Positions 1 through 12,235 of a stretch of 64,000 nucleotides of DNA are shown here, piece by piece (positions within the stretch are counted from its first letter, which is position 1; every line of letters starts with the position of its first letter). The stretch covers positions 40,362,001-40,426,000 of the forward strand of contig OX485804.1 of NCBI GenBank assembly GCA_950295325.1. Reading direction: 5' to 3'. This DNA is from Polytrichum commune (lineage: Eukaryota; Streptophyta; Polytrichopsida; Polytrichales; Polytrichaceae). The position numbers and the translations under genes are program-made. The notes below the pieces were generated by a model that searched no databases, was not told the origin of the DNA, and worked only from the letters and a program-made list of their open reading frames with translations.

Positions 1-236
1 GTGCAAAACAGAAAGTCTCCATGTTAGCTCCAATTACTATGTACACAAAGAGATCTACACATCAAATTCGTTTGAAAGGCAAGTTCCAAGGAAGCAACCC
101 TTAACACGCGCACTGTTGGCTCTGCAACCAATTCTCGGGCAGTATCTTATCCATTGTCAACTGGAGACCAATCTCTTTCTTCTTTAACGGTCGTATAGAT
201 CCCCCGCAATTATGTTGACTACTGGGCCCATAATGG

Positions 237-3103
237 TTAACAAATTTTCAACACACGATCCCATCTCTCTGTGGTGTTCGTGCACAACAATCAAAGTGAG
301 TAGGCGAATTAGTCCTGGGTACTTTACCTCAAAACACGCTAGACGAAACATACACGATTGGCAGAAGAGTTTCTAAAGATTTACCTGCAGCGTAGTGAAG
401 GATGAAGCCCGCCGACTCTGGTTGGGGACTTCTACCACCATGCGAGTTAAAGTGTATGTTGGCCTCATCTCCAAAGACTGTCACCTTTATGTTCTTCCCA
501 AACCCAGTCAGCGTCTCCTGCACATCATTCTCGTGGCCCACTTTGATAAAATCCAGCTCGTCGTAGGTTAGTGCAACCGTTTCGAAGTAGAGGGTGATGG
601 ACTTCGCACCCCGCACCAGAATTTTCCATTTGCAGCTCTGGCCAGGGGCGTAGACTTGCAACCCGACTCCGCCGAAGAACAAGCCTTTCTGGATGGTTCC
701 CTTGGGTTTATGCAGCACCACGGTGTTGGCAGCACAATTCTCTGTATAACATTACACATACGAGATCCATGAAGCTTATTATATCATGTGGACCTTATGT
801 GGTTGGCGCACTACCGTTCCGAGACGCTCCCCGTTGGCGCGGGAAGATAACGGCACAGGTCAAACTAGGACGCAAATCTGAAACATGCCAGGATCTCTGA
901 CTCGTTGAAACCTAGAATGGATTGAGCTACTCATACTGCGGGACTTCGAAACAACAACAACTTGCAAACGTTGATAATATCGCCATTTCAAACACTAAGC
1001 AAGGGACAGTAATTACAACGTTGTAAATCTATGATGCCCAAATTCACTTTTACAAGGAATGACAAGGAATGTTCAACCGCTGACACTAAGTATAATTGTT
1101 AGTGTAGATATGTTACATGGCAACCACTATACATTGTCATGTGAATCTGAAAGACTCACCAACAGGTTGAGTAGCGCATCCCTTGATCTCCAAGCTCCAG
1201 ATCTTCTGAATTAGAAACTGGGATCCATGTTCACCGTAAACATTGAACAATGCGTTGGATTTAGGCTCAACCAACGCATGCAGGAAGTTGTAGCATTCCG
1301 AATTGTTGGTAGGGAAATCGGGGTAAATGCTCGGCACATAACAGTACCACCAATCTCCCGCGGCGAAATTGAACTCACACAAATCCTCGACCTCGCTATT
1401 CTCCGTGACATTATACAACCACGCAGTTCCATATGGATCCACAATCGTCTCCAGAAGCTCATGAATGTAAACGTTCGTCATAGCATCAAGCCCTCCGTCG
1501 GGTGAAACCTTCTTGTTCGGAGCCCGTCTAACATCCAAACCATGGTTAAATACAGGTGGTGCATTGAACGCACTGCAGTGATAGATAAGGTCGTTGGTCT
1601 CGGACGGGAGGGGGACAAAAGCGTAGATGAAGTTATTGTTTGACCAGTCGGAGCAATTATTCGTGGTTGTTACATTGCAATTGGAATAGTGGTAGCCGCA
1701 GTAACTTGTCACTCTGAATGTGACGTCCCCGGAGGTGAAGAGGAAGTAAATTCCTTGCTCGTAGTCCTCCGGAAGGCTATAATTAGCGATGTGGTTACCG
1801 ATGATGAGCACGGGGTCGATGCCGGCGTCGATTGTCTGACCGAACGAGTATGCGTCGTCAATTTCACCGGCTATGGTGACGCTCTTGCTTGCATACTTTC
1901 GTGATTCTCCAGGAAGTTCTTGGTAATACTCCGTCACGAGCTTGTACATGTTGCTTAAGTTCGGCCATTGTGGGATCGGGTGCTTTGGAGTGAGGGAATT
2001 TGTGGCCGTTCGAACCACATTCTTCTGTTGCTCTGTCCATGTGCCGTACCACACGAAGTAGATGTGTACCGGTTTCCACATGATCTGCACATTGCTGTGA
2101 TGATGTTAAAAATGCGGAGTGAAACATGAAGTCTCCATGACACATTCTTCGTTTAAGGAAGAAGATGTGTAGAGGTTCTTGAAGAAGGCGGGGACCATGC
2201 AAAAATCCTAAATACGAGAATCTTCAAAGTTTGTCTATACCTTGTACCCCATTAGAATATCAACGGTTTCTAAATCACTTCTCATGCTTCTAATGTACTG
2301 ATGGTTTGTTGTTTCGCAAAAAGAAGTAACATAGCTGGAAAGACGGAATTATCCATTAAGAGGAATTCATTGAGACCATGTTTGTGTCTAAAGCAGAAGA
2401 GGTTGACATTGTCAGAGTCAATGGTCAATCAGAACCAATCAGAAGTTAGTCAACATCCACATTCCCAGGTATTTATGAAATTTCTTGGAATTTGTAGTGT
2501 TCTTGATGCTTGCATTAATACAAAAGCAGTTCCAAAATAGGTCAATGTTAAATCTGAAGGTTCATATATTCATTGCGAAAAACATCTTTATACTGAGACA
2601 AGTCGATAAGGAAACTTCAAGGTTTTACAATGTCATAGTCTACCTATTGAAAAAAATTCCTAAGACAACACAAGAAGGGCACCAATCAAGGAGGGCACCA
2701 AGCAGCATTACTGTTGATGGTAATTATTCAGTCCCGCTTATACACAAGAAACTGTTTCCAACACTAGAGACAATGGATTAATGGAAACAACTTACGATTA
2801 ACTGCTGCTCGATAGGCATGATATAGAGACTCAAGATTGACTGACCTTGCACTATTTAGAAAAACTGAGATTGGTACTTACCCTTCCTCCTTGATACTTG
2901 AAGTTGACAATCGGTGGCCGGTATGTCACGCCCTTCGGAGTCCTAGAGGGCAACAAGGAAGCTGCCCCAGGTTCACTGCTATCATGTAACGAACTCCAAC
3001 GTTTCCGTGCATGTCTTGCTGCCTCACAGGTCTGTACGCTGATATGCACCAAAACCAGGACCAAAGCCACTACACAATATGCCTTGACTGAGATCTTCGT
3101 CAT
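237..3103 (-). CDS. EXORDIUM-like secreted protein with C-terminal CUB-like domain (left copy)
   Basis: Four exons on the minus strand are proposed: 2882-3103, 1160-2084, 385-741 and 237-268, giving 511 aa. Exon 1 encodes a signal peptide (hydrophobic core around residues 9-23, cleavage near the CEA/AR junction) and the start of the EXORDIUM/PHI-1 domain (PPIVNFKYQGG). Exon 2 holds the bulk of that domain, with VWYGTW near its start, a HELLETIVDP motif and several N-glycosylation sequons (NVT, NYS, NCS, NNS). Exon 3 adds about 119 residues that look like a CUB domain: a CKW motif, a hydrophobic-acidic core, then GFILHY at the end. EXORDIUM proteins are apoplastic and linked to cell expansion; the CUB part would be extracellular too. 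Exon 4 is short; reading through its intron instead gives an 18-residue tail. The gene is identical to the copy at 24621-27487. Confidence 0.85.
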
Positions 3104-4671
3104 CTGCAGGCCAATGAGGACATCAGGAACTAGTTATTGTGACAATCATTTATGCAGGTTCAATGTGAAACCATGTCAGGCGTGAGACATGGAAACGATT
3201 CATTTACCCACTTCTAGATCTGTTTTTGGGGAAACAAACGAATTTCTACTGCACAGAGAAACACAAGTACAACAAGGACGATAGGAATCTAGGAACAACA
3301 AGAAAGAGTTTGTGCTCAAAGGTGCTCAAAAGGAGGAGACACGAACCGGACCGAAGAACCAAATGACCAAGTAGATCTGTGACACTTGTGATTACAACTA
3401 TATGCATGCACTTGTAGGACATCCATATCACAAGATGCAATGCATGCAGCTCCTCATATTCATTTAACGTTGTGATGATCCATGCTATTGAAGGCAGCAT
3501 CTGTATTTGATATACTTGTTTTGTTATCCATTGGCATCTTCTTCTATATGCCACGAATTGCTAACCATTGACAGGAGACGGCCACTAAACCTGAAAAACA
3601 TATCCACTTGCAGCAAGACCTCCAAAACCCGAACCTCACGGATGCTCCCAATAATTTGAAATGCAACCTTTTCGACCCAAGCTTTTGAAGATTATATGTA
3701 ACTCGCTAACCATTCACAGAAGATTGTCAGTAAAATTATATTGATTTGCCTTCGCATGCGAATGCGGCATGCTTCCAATATTCATGCAACCAGATGTTTC
3801 ATCAAAGCTATTCAAGGCAACATGATCTCCAGCTTACATACATACATTACATATATATACATGACTTCTCAAACATTGAGACTGTTTCTAAACTGAGAAC
3901 ATAATATGTATGAGTGCACTTCAAGATCCTCAGTACTGATGCAACATTTGTGGTCCAAGTATTTGAAGGCATACAAATGATCTTCTCATACATAAGACGT
4001 GTTAACCATTAACATTAGACCAGCAGACTGTCACTAAGCTGAGATAGAATACAAGTCTTGCAGGGCGTCCAATACACAAACTAAACTGAATTCTCCCAAT
4101 ACTCGCACAACCTGATTAAATGAAAACACTTTTGAGATTACAGCAAAAGAATCGCTAACAGAAGACATCATGACAGGCTCCGAGGAATAGGTCGATCGGA
4201 TTAAACACAATATACAGCAATTGACAATTACTTCACATCACCTACTCCAAGTAACTTCCAAACGTGATGATCCGAGTGAGGATCATGTGCTAATGAATTG
4301 CTACCTTGACTAACCGCAGGAAGAACTGCAGAAGCCGGAGGAGGCAAATGGATCTGCATGCTTCAACCTACTCGGTGTGATGAGGGATCCTTTTGTAAGC
4401 ATCAGTGACTAGTGTGGATTGACTTGACGGTTGCCAGATCGCAGATCACCACACGTGAATTACCTTTCAAAATGTGAGCAAGGATCTATATTTGCATGTC
4501 CACAATTTCGGAGGAGCGCGGGTGAGATCACCCATTTCCGAAAACGTGTTCAATATACTTAATGTAGTTTTACACATTCGCCAACATGTCGAAGGTGGAA
4601 GCTGGGGAGGGTATGTAAAGCGATAATGTAAGTAAAATGAAACATGTAACTCTGAATGGTACCCACCCTAA
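3104..4671. other. Upstream flank of the left EXORDIUM-CUB gene
   Basis: This stretch has no convincing coding content. It is the 5' side of the minus-strand gene and is duplicated exactly at 23053-24620. It probably contains the promoter and 5' leader. The open frames in it are short, unconserved in style and start in unlikely places. Confidence 0.5.
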
Positions 4672-4674
4672 TTA

Positions 4675-5212
4675 GGGCCAAGTTCCATGTGCCGGTCATT
4701 GTCCGTTTTTTAGATGGGTGAGAAACGGGTGACATCATCCAAAAAATGGGTGATGTCACCCATTTTATGGAGGGGTACTTCTATGTGGGGTGCCGGTTTT
4801 TTTCAATTTCCTACTTTCTAACTAAATTTGGTGAGTGATAAGACATGACACTTTATGAAGGTCACCTAGATTCTAAAAACATCATAAAATACATGTTCCC
4901 TAGGAGTACTCCTCAAAAGAAGGGATTAGAAGAACAAAGTGGCCTTTAGTATCCAAGGGTGTACCCTAGGTGACCGGACGATCCGGTCACCGGAGCTTTC
5001 TAACCGGCACATGTCCCTCTCGTTACCGTTAGGACCGCCGGTCCTTTGGCACCCGTTCTTGCACAACACAAAATGTGGGACACCCATCCGTGGGGGGCAC
5101 CGGTCCTTGGGTGAGAAGGATGGGCACATGGCACCACCCTCTTTTCACCGGCCCACCCATTTATTTTGAAAAAAACGGACCGGGACCGGCACCGGCACAT
5201 GGAACTTGGCCC
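4675..5212. mobile_element. PIF/Harbinger-type MITE, complete, TTA target duplication
   Basis: The element has terminal inverted repeats starting GGGCCAAGTTCCATGTGCCG and is flanked by TTA on both sides (4672-4674 and 5213-5215). It is 538 bp long and GC-rich towards its ends, with internal palindromic stretches such as GGTGACATCATCC-like blocks. The boundary of the inverted duplication (4894) lies inside it. The element at 62018-62969 is a longer, inverted relative that keeps the sequence found on both sides of position 4894, which shows that this copy is the uninterrupted form. Confidence 0.85.
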
Positions 5213-5421
5213 TTAGATGAACTGATCTACTTCGGAAACTTGAATTTAAGGTGGTATAAGATATACAAAAGGGCAAGATGACAACGCTCAAGTTGCGGTG
5301 AACGCCATTTCAGTGTGAAACAATTAATAATACAAAGCGTCAGTTGTCACCTATATATAGCGAGTATCCTGAAAACTTTAGAGGCTCAAATTGGCAGGTT
5401 CCTTATAAGTGTATATATTGA

Positions 5422-5768
5422 GGGGCACTTCACACACGAGCCAAGAGCCGTGACCATGGAATTGTGAGAGCCCAAAGAAAGTGTGCAAAGGCCGTCCAAA
5501 GGCCGCCCAAGACACCTCCAAAACCATGTAAGGTGGTCACGGACTCTCAAGTGTAGTGTGAAGTCATATGTGACCGGGTCCTCAACCAAATGCTCTTTCA
5601 ATGAATTTCTATTCATGCGGATCCTCACATATGATAAAATAGAATAGATCAACGGTTGTGAGCGTTCGGAGTGCCATGGTCTTCCGGTCTTGTGTTAGGC
5701 CTAACTCCAAGAGGTGGTTTTTGAGAATAGTTCAAGTGACCATGAAATATGATCCATTTGATGCCATG
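5422..5768. mobile_element. Half of a second MITE family, cut by a CACTA-like end
   Basis: It starts with GGGGCACTTCACACACGAG after TGA and matches, in reverse orientation, roughly the right two thirds of the complete MITE at 17450-17943. The match stops at GATGCCATG, immediately followed by CACTAGAAGG at 5769. The missing remainder of the MITE corresponds to 17947-18086, which also ends at a CACTAGAAGG sequence. Confidence 0.75.
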
Positions 5769-7000
5769 CACTAGAAGGAATCGTGTCCAAATCAACCCTC
5801 CTCTGCGGTGATGGTAGGGTCTGTGTCCACTGCCATTCTGACTGTAACCCGCTGTCTGACTGCCGCCGCGACTGCAATTTGGGTATATGCCACCAAAAGT
5901 TGGGTGTAACTTGGCTTACTTGGGTGACAGTTGCCATGTCAACCCGTTCGGGTGGCCGCCACCGTTTTGGTAGCCTTTGGGTGGCGTTTTTTGGGTGTGG
6001 GGTTTGGGTTTTGGGCATACGGTTGCAAGCGGGTTGGCGTTCATGGGTTGCACAATGCAATGCCAAGGGTGGCCACCATATGTGGGTGGCTTGGCACCTG
6101 TCTTGGATGGCTTGGCACCCATGTTGGGTGTCATTGGTGCCCCCCGGGGCACTATTATTTTGGTCATTTCCTCTCTTTTCCTTTGATGGGTTTGTACTCT
6201 CCTAGGGTGTCTGCTACCCAAGCATAACGAAGAGGGAGGGGGCGTTATGGAGGAAGGCTTTGCTGTGCAACAACCAAACACCTACGAGGCCGAGCGCAAC
6301 AAACGTGTGGCAAAGGTTCAAGATCGACTCCAACTATTATTGAGTGCAAAATCTAGCATGTGGATTAGATCAATTTCTTGGGTTTTGTTATTCTTGGGTT
6401 GTGGGTGTTCTCTCTTTCCGTCCGCCCGAACTGGAACCATGGCATGTGGTAAATGGTCACCCGCACAGTCACACCTGCCTGTTCTCCTCCAAACCCTAGA
6501 CCTAAAAACCTAATTCTCCCTTATGCAACTTGTTTTGACGCCATGTTTTGGAGGAGCAGCAGGTTGGGAGCCCCCATTCCACTATTTTGTGTGCGGTGCA
6601 GCCGATGCTTGCATTGTTGTTTGTGTGTCAAGTTAGAATTTGCTTGTGGGAGGAAATTGTGGGTTCTTCGGGTACAAAACCAGACAACCTCCTCAAACCC
6701 TTATTTGTTGTCCACCTTTCGTGATGTTTGGCTCTGAGGGTGACAAGATTAAGCATGAGATTGTGGTTGGAGGGGGAGGGTTTGAAGGTGGTGGAGGTGG
6801 AGAATGAAGGAGATGTTGGTGTCCCAGTCAATGGTCCACATTATCACTCTGTAGAGTAGTTTTGAGAGGGAGATTTGAGGCTTTGTGTTCCTTTCGAGCA
6901 ATTATCAGAGTGCATGATTATCATGTGGATGAGGGAGTGACCGTTCTGGAGGAGAGAATGCAAATTTGTCCTTGAAGATGTCCAATTTTAGGTTTATGCT

Positions 7001-7364
7001 TAGAGAAGACCCCCTTGGAGGCGAAGTGTTAGTAATGGTTAGAAACCCAATGCCCCTCACACCAGATTACGAATTCATACCTTTGTGGACATGTTTGATG
7101 TTTGATGGGTAATGTTTTGGTTGCCCACATATGACATGTAGGTATTGATGTTGGGTTATCAGAGAAGTTTGTTTTAAACTTAAGTTTCTGTTAAGAGACG
7201 AGCCCCATCGAGGCTAAAGTGTTAGAAACCCAATGCTCTTTTCTATCTCCTGCACTCTTGCACCAGTCACACTTCGAATTTCCAACCTCTTGCGGACTTG
7301 TTTGATAGATAGATATTGTTTTGGTTGCCCATATGTGCCATGTAGTGATTGATGTTGGCTTATC
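7001..7364. repeat. Tandem duplication of about 190 bp
   Basis: Positions 7001-7160 and 7192-7364 are diverged direct copies. They share a TTAGAAACCCAATGC block and a TGTTTTGGTTGCCCA block in the same order. No coding function is apparent. Confidence 0.7.
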
Positions 7365-7535
7365 TTGACGGAATTCCCATTGTTTGTTCATGTAGGCGAC
7401 ATGCAATACTGGAGTAGATGGAGATGACGATGCAACCAGGAGTCCAGGGTGTTCCGGCTATAACAAAGGAATTCCCGGAGAATTGCAAGATTAAGATGAG
7501 GATGAAGACGAAGAACCAATGTTGGTAGAGGTCAA

Positions 7536-8276
7536 TTGAACCAACTAAGTGGAGTAATCATCATCATCATGGGGATGATGAGTATTCTACCGGATTGGGG
7601 TGTTCCAGAGCACATGGGGAGCATGCTGCAAAACGTCTTCGCCGAATACATGGACATGTGGGATGAAGGTGATGAACTCTTCTATGGAATCATGGAGGTC
7701 ACGGAGTCATCAACAGTAGATGAATTGTGGAGCACAGATGGTGACACCACAGACATCGTCAACTTTGAGATCGAGGCCGATGTGTGCTTGACTTCCTTGG
7801 CAGCCAATTTCGCAGACTCCATCAACAAAGCACAACAACAAGCCTCCCCATCATCAACATCAACATCAACAGCTATGGACAACACTCTTGGGGTTGACAT
7901 CTGCCCATCTTCTGCTGACATCATCTGTGATGAAATGGGAAATTCAAAAGGACTAGGGGAAGTGAGAGAAATGCAACTTCATCTTCAAGCTTGCACAGAC
8001 ATCACCCCATATGACCCTCCATTGTTGTCATGTGATGTGGATTTCACGGATGAGCTCGACCTAATTGGGCTAGATGTCAATGGACATATGGGCAGTGACC
8101 TCCTGTTGCGTGCAACCACCATGATGCAAGGCTGGGATGACCTTGAATATGAGACAAATGCAAGTCATGCGGAAATTAGCAATAATATGGATACTGATGT
8201 ATCGTTGTACACTGGATGGCCGGGGATTCGTGGCACTCAAGTAAAATCATCCGTAGAAGCTCATTCATCTTATTGA
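7536..8276 (+). CDS. Hypothetical acidic protein, 246 aa, probably element-encoded
   Basis: This is an uninterrupted frame rich in D, E, S and T, with a serine/threonine run near residues 104-112 and methionine-rich patches. No known domain was recognised. The last 20-25 residues (WPGIRGTQVKSS) recur, in frame, at 18516-18556, where a decayed relative follows another CACTA-like terminus. That link suggests it belongs to the mobile element starting at 5769 rather than to a host gene. It could also be part of a spliced gene; the start codon is the first in-frame ATG only. Confidence 0.4.
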   Translation: MNQLSGVIIIIMGMMSILPDWGVPEHMGSMLQNVFAEYMDMWDEGDELFYGIMEVTESSTVDELWSTDGDTTDIVNFEIEADVCLTSLAANFADSINKAQQQASPSSTSTSTAMDNTLGVDICPSSADIICDEMGNSKGLGEVREMQLHLQACTDITPYDPPLLSCDVDFTDELDLIGLDVNGHMGSDLLLRATTMMQGWDDLEYETNASHAEISNNMDTDVSLYTGWPGIRGTQVKSSVEAHSSY

Positions 8277-8426
8277 ATGAGATCAACCACTTTAGAATGA
8301 CCCTTATGGTGTCGGCTCCTTGTCTCAAGGTGACTAAACTTTTGTGTCTAAAACCATCTCAACCTAATTAAAAGGGTGTTGATAAATACAAAGTTTTGTG
8401 CACCTAAAATTGAGTGCCTAGTGTAG

Positions 8427-8541
8427 AGCAAGTGGATGAATCATGGGTTGGCAACCCATCACTATTAGTTGGGATATTTTTAAGAGCAAGTGGGTGCATC
8501 ATGGGTTGCCAACCCATCACTACTCATGCGGTTATTTTTAA
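8427..8541. repeat. Two tandem 58-bp units with an internal palindrome
   Basis: Units 8427-8484 and 8485-8541 both begin GAGCAAGTGG and end TATTTTTAA. Each contains the palindrome ATGGGTTGGCAACCCAT (one base differs in unit 2), which could form a small hairpin. Confidence 0.8.
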
Positions 8542-10227
8542 GAGATTAGCATGTCATTTTATTAAGCCATTTAAGGCTCCTTGCCCCCTCATCCTCTCAT
8601 CTTTGTGTGAGCGGCTCTTCCCCCAACCTCCCGGGTTCTTCTCCCCCCTCTTCATTATTTCTCTTACACTCACTTTTGTCATACTCTCACATTCTCTCTC
8701 ACATCACTCACCTTGCATTCATTTTGGCAATGTATTGTTTAGTGTATCATAGCTTAGCAATTGCAAAGTTGAAATGTAGGGAGAAAATGTTAGCACTCAA
8801 CTTTTTTGAAATCTTGCAACTTGTATTTTGATCTATGAAATCATTTTTCTTCTTGTATATATAATGTTGTGCATTTGCTTAGACTAGGTGCTCAATGTAT
8901 TAGACCTTGGCCTTGGAATTGTTGTAGTGCTAAATGGATGTAGTAATTTTTACCTTTGTTGGTAAAAATTGACATGTACAATAAACAGTTATAGCGTTGT
9001 GAAATTCCAAATGGTAAGTGACATGTGGTAAACATCATATTTAGTGTAGCAGTCGGCTCTCCCAGTTCATAGGTGTAAGATGTGAAAAACAAGAAAGGGG
9101 AGGGGTGGCTCGTTATTTAAGTACTTCAAAATATAGGCAATCTGGCAGTGGCCCTGTCACTCACTAGCTTACTTCATAGCTCTATGCAGACAGATTAGCA
9201 CATACACAAAAAAAAACACCAAACAGCTTCCCATTCGCTCTTTCCTCGAGAGCCCAGTTTCCTGCCTGCCTCCAGGTAGTCGTCACAAGTAGCTGCGCAA
9301 TCTGTGTATAGTCCCCTTTTTAGTTCCTCCACGCTTTCTGCACATGTGAGTGGTGAGGAGTAGTAGTAAGTTGTTGTCATATTGTTGTTGCTCATAGTAC
9401 TCACAGTATTAGCTTTAGAGTTCGACGTTCTGACATTCGGGCTGGTGACGAGGAGCAGAGTGTGAGATAATTGTTGGACCAAGAGCAGCAAGCTTCTAGT
9501 CCTTGTTGTTGTTTCGTTCTTTGTGGTTTCGCTGCACCCCATAGGTATTTTGGAAGTGTCCATATTATGCCCAACTCACATTTTAGTCTTTAGTTTGACA
9601 CTCTTTCAACCAGGTAGTATCCCGCACGAAGTCGGAGAGTTTCTGATTCGTTTGTCAGGTCCTCTCTGTACATGTTATACATCTATCCAAGCTTGCGGGG
9701 TTACTACATTTTACTGTCTTAGAATGTAGCCCATGTGGATGTAGACATTCGTTCATTTCTCATGCTATCTATCTTCTTCTGCTTCTGTGAATTCAAACTG
9801 CTATGTGTCACACGTGCAGAAAGGTCACTCATACTTTGGACATACTTGATTCTTAAATTCAACCTGCTCATCTGTAACTAATCTCTGGTTCATCTGTAAC
9901 TAATCTCTGGTAGAGCTCATCATGCATTGCCTATCTCACTGCTGGATGAGGGTCAGGTTCTTATAAGCATGGTGGATATTAAGTTTAATAGACTAAGTTG
10001 TGAGGTTTAGTCCCGTCATCACCAACCAGAAGACATTCTGATGACGACTCAAGCTTATGTGTGGAGTCTTAACTCTTTACGTTGGGTTGGTGCTGCTTAA
10101 TTTCAGTTGAAGTTACTCATATGTTGCAACCATTTCAACCGCCTACTTTAACTAATTACTTTGAGCAGTAGGTCCTTGTGCAGTCACCCCAGATTTCATA
10201 TTAGTTATCGAAACCTGATAGCGGGAG
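8542..10227. other. Non-coding stretch with a pyrimidine-rich tract and a small tandem repeat
   Basis: I see no supported gene here. Positions 8575-8720 are strongly pyrimidine-rich on the plus strand, resembling a plant 5' leader. A 22-bp unit (CATCTGTAACTAATCTCTGG plus two bases) is repeated twice at 9869-9911. A 122-codon minus-strand frame at 9195-9563 is low complexity and lacks any recognisable domain. Confidence 0.4.
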
Positions 10228-10625
<398 letters not shown>

Positions 10626-10888
10626 TCATGGTATTTATGTTACTATAGCAATATTTTGGATGATATCACTTTATGAATAAGTAAACAAATGTTATCATGG
10701 ATGATGGATGAAATCATATCTTCTCATAACTTGTGATGAAATAGTGTTATGGATGACTGAAATTTGGATGAAAAGTCATTTGATAAAATACAGTTTACAA
10801 CAAGTAACAACAAATGTTGGGCTCACTAGTGGTTAGTTTATTCATTTATTGACTCGATGTGATTTTTTTGGGATTTTGGTACAGAATT

Positions 10889-12235
10889 ATGGCAAATATT
10901 CCAACTATTGTCACTCCACTAACCACAGAAATTCGGATGGCTCTTAACATTGAACCGTTTCTCCCAACAATAGTGGATATTGCCCTTTCGGACTGTACCA
11001 TTGCAACCCATTCACAAGGTAATGTTTTAACCATAGATGGTTAAAACAAAGGTAATGTTTTAACCAAAGATGGTTTTTTTTGCATTTTTTCTTTTACAAT
11101 ACCCTATCCCGTTAATTGTTTGTAATAATCCATGAAATTGAAAACTAACAATACCTTATCTTATTTGATTTTTGTAGATGTTCCACCCATTCATTTGGGA
11201 TTGGCTTCACCATCATCTTTTGTTGAGGCAACGGGAGAAAATAATGCAATGGATGATGAAGAACAAACAAATTACATCCCAATGGATGAAGATGAAGTTT
11301 CCGAAGGTTTACCGCATCTACGGGAAAGTGAGCTCCCCGTCGACGGGGTTGCTCAATTGGATGTACATTGGGCTATTCGAGGAGAAGGCGCTCGGAAGAA
11401 ATTTCATTGTCTTTGGGTGGAATGCAAAAGGAATTATGTAAGTAAACAAAAACTAAAAAAACATTTAATTAATGATCATTGTTTTCTTGATGTCGAAGGA
11501 GGTCGTAAATGAGGAAGACCACGAATGCCGGGGCCCACGAGGACGCGTTCAACCACGGTGGAGGAGAATTGTATGAATAATCTTCGGGCTTTATCCAATC
11601 CGGTTGCCCGACTAAAACGTCAAGACGCGAAGGCCAAATCTAGATGGGCCATCGCCGCCGAACGACAATGGGAGAATATGCTTCGAGATGCAGCTGAGAA
11701 TCCCTTGCCAGATGAATTGTCCCCCCTCGCCATGTTTTTCATCCGGTCAGTAAAAATTAATTTTAACTTTGCCATGTGGGGTGATGCTCTTTTTGATCCT
11801 GCCACATGGACGGCCTTCAAACGAAGCAAATCAATTCGGAACCGGATTGCGAAATTAAGATTGTCATACATGTCTACGCTTGCATCTGCGTTTTCCCGGG
11901 AACGATATGAATTGAAGGAATCCGCAAACATTCGTGAACTCGCTTTTCGTGAGCTCGCGGAATATAACACCGTAGCGCATGTCCATAAAAAAATGGAGTT
12001 TTTTGGAAATTTTGAGGCATTTCTTGAGCATTATGTTATATTAAGAGCCCGTCTTCGCACATCTTCTTCGAGCATTCGCGCACTCAAAGCAGAACGGGCC
12101 GCGGCATTGGCTCGTGAAACGCAATCCCGAGCAAGCGACGATGACATTGACTGGAGAACGCCAAGTCCCGAAAATAGTGACGAAGCTAATTCGGTGGACG
12201 ACGAAGAAAAAGAAGAAGTAACATTAGAAAACTAG
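10889..12235 (+). pseudogene. C2H2 zinc-finger / AT-hook-like protein broken by one in-frame TGA
   Basis: Two exons are proposed: 10889-11018 and 11178-12235, joined at a phase-1 GT-AG intron. Exon 1 starts MANIPTIVTPL. Exon 2 has an acidic stretch, then a single C2H2 finger (FHCLWVECKRNYV, C-x4-C-x12-H-x4-H type). The frame is then interrupted by TGA at 11510-11512. Beyond the stop the same frame runs on for 240 codons, starting GRPRMPGPTRTRS. If the TGA was CGA, the junction would read KRGRPR, an AT-hook-like core. The C-terminal part is basic, then acidic, with helical segments. I do not recognise the family; it may be host-derived or from a transposon. One point mutation separates it from an intact frame of about 395 codons. 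Confidence 0.6.

Larger units (their letters stand above)
1..4894. repeat. Left arm of a large inverted duplication
   Basis: This segment is the reverse complement of 22830-27723. Every matched feature pair has coordinates summing to 27724, so no insertion or deletion separates the arms, and all compared protein translations are identical. The match begins at base 1 of the window, so the arm probably continues to the left. It ends at 4894, inside a MITE that runs uninterrupted to 5212. The arm holds a complete EXORDIUM-CUB gene plus about 1.6 kb of its upstream flank. Identity was judged from the reading frames and from both ends, not by a base-by-base alignment. Confidence 0.97.
5769..8300 (+). 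mobile_element. CACTA-like element: left terminus and adjoining body
   Basis: The segment opens with CACTAGAAGGAATCGTGTCC, repeated nearly exactly at 18087 and 33087. CACTA ends and a 3-bp target duplication (ATG, see the MITE halves) fit the CACTA/En-Spm class. The first 460 bp also match 33087-33530. The right boundary is not visible; I extend it to the end of the ORF at 7536-8276, whose 3' end is shared with 18516-18556. No transposase domain was recognised, so this may be a non-autonomous or decayed copy. Confidence 0.5.

Noticed and set aside
5783-6281. Overlapping open frames of 70-140 codons on both strands near the CACTA-like terminus
   Set aside because: Frames overlap on both strands, are rich in G, W and H from repeated GGGTGGC motifs, and the same DNA at 33087-33530 does not preserve them.
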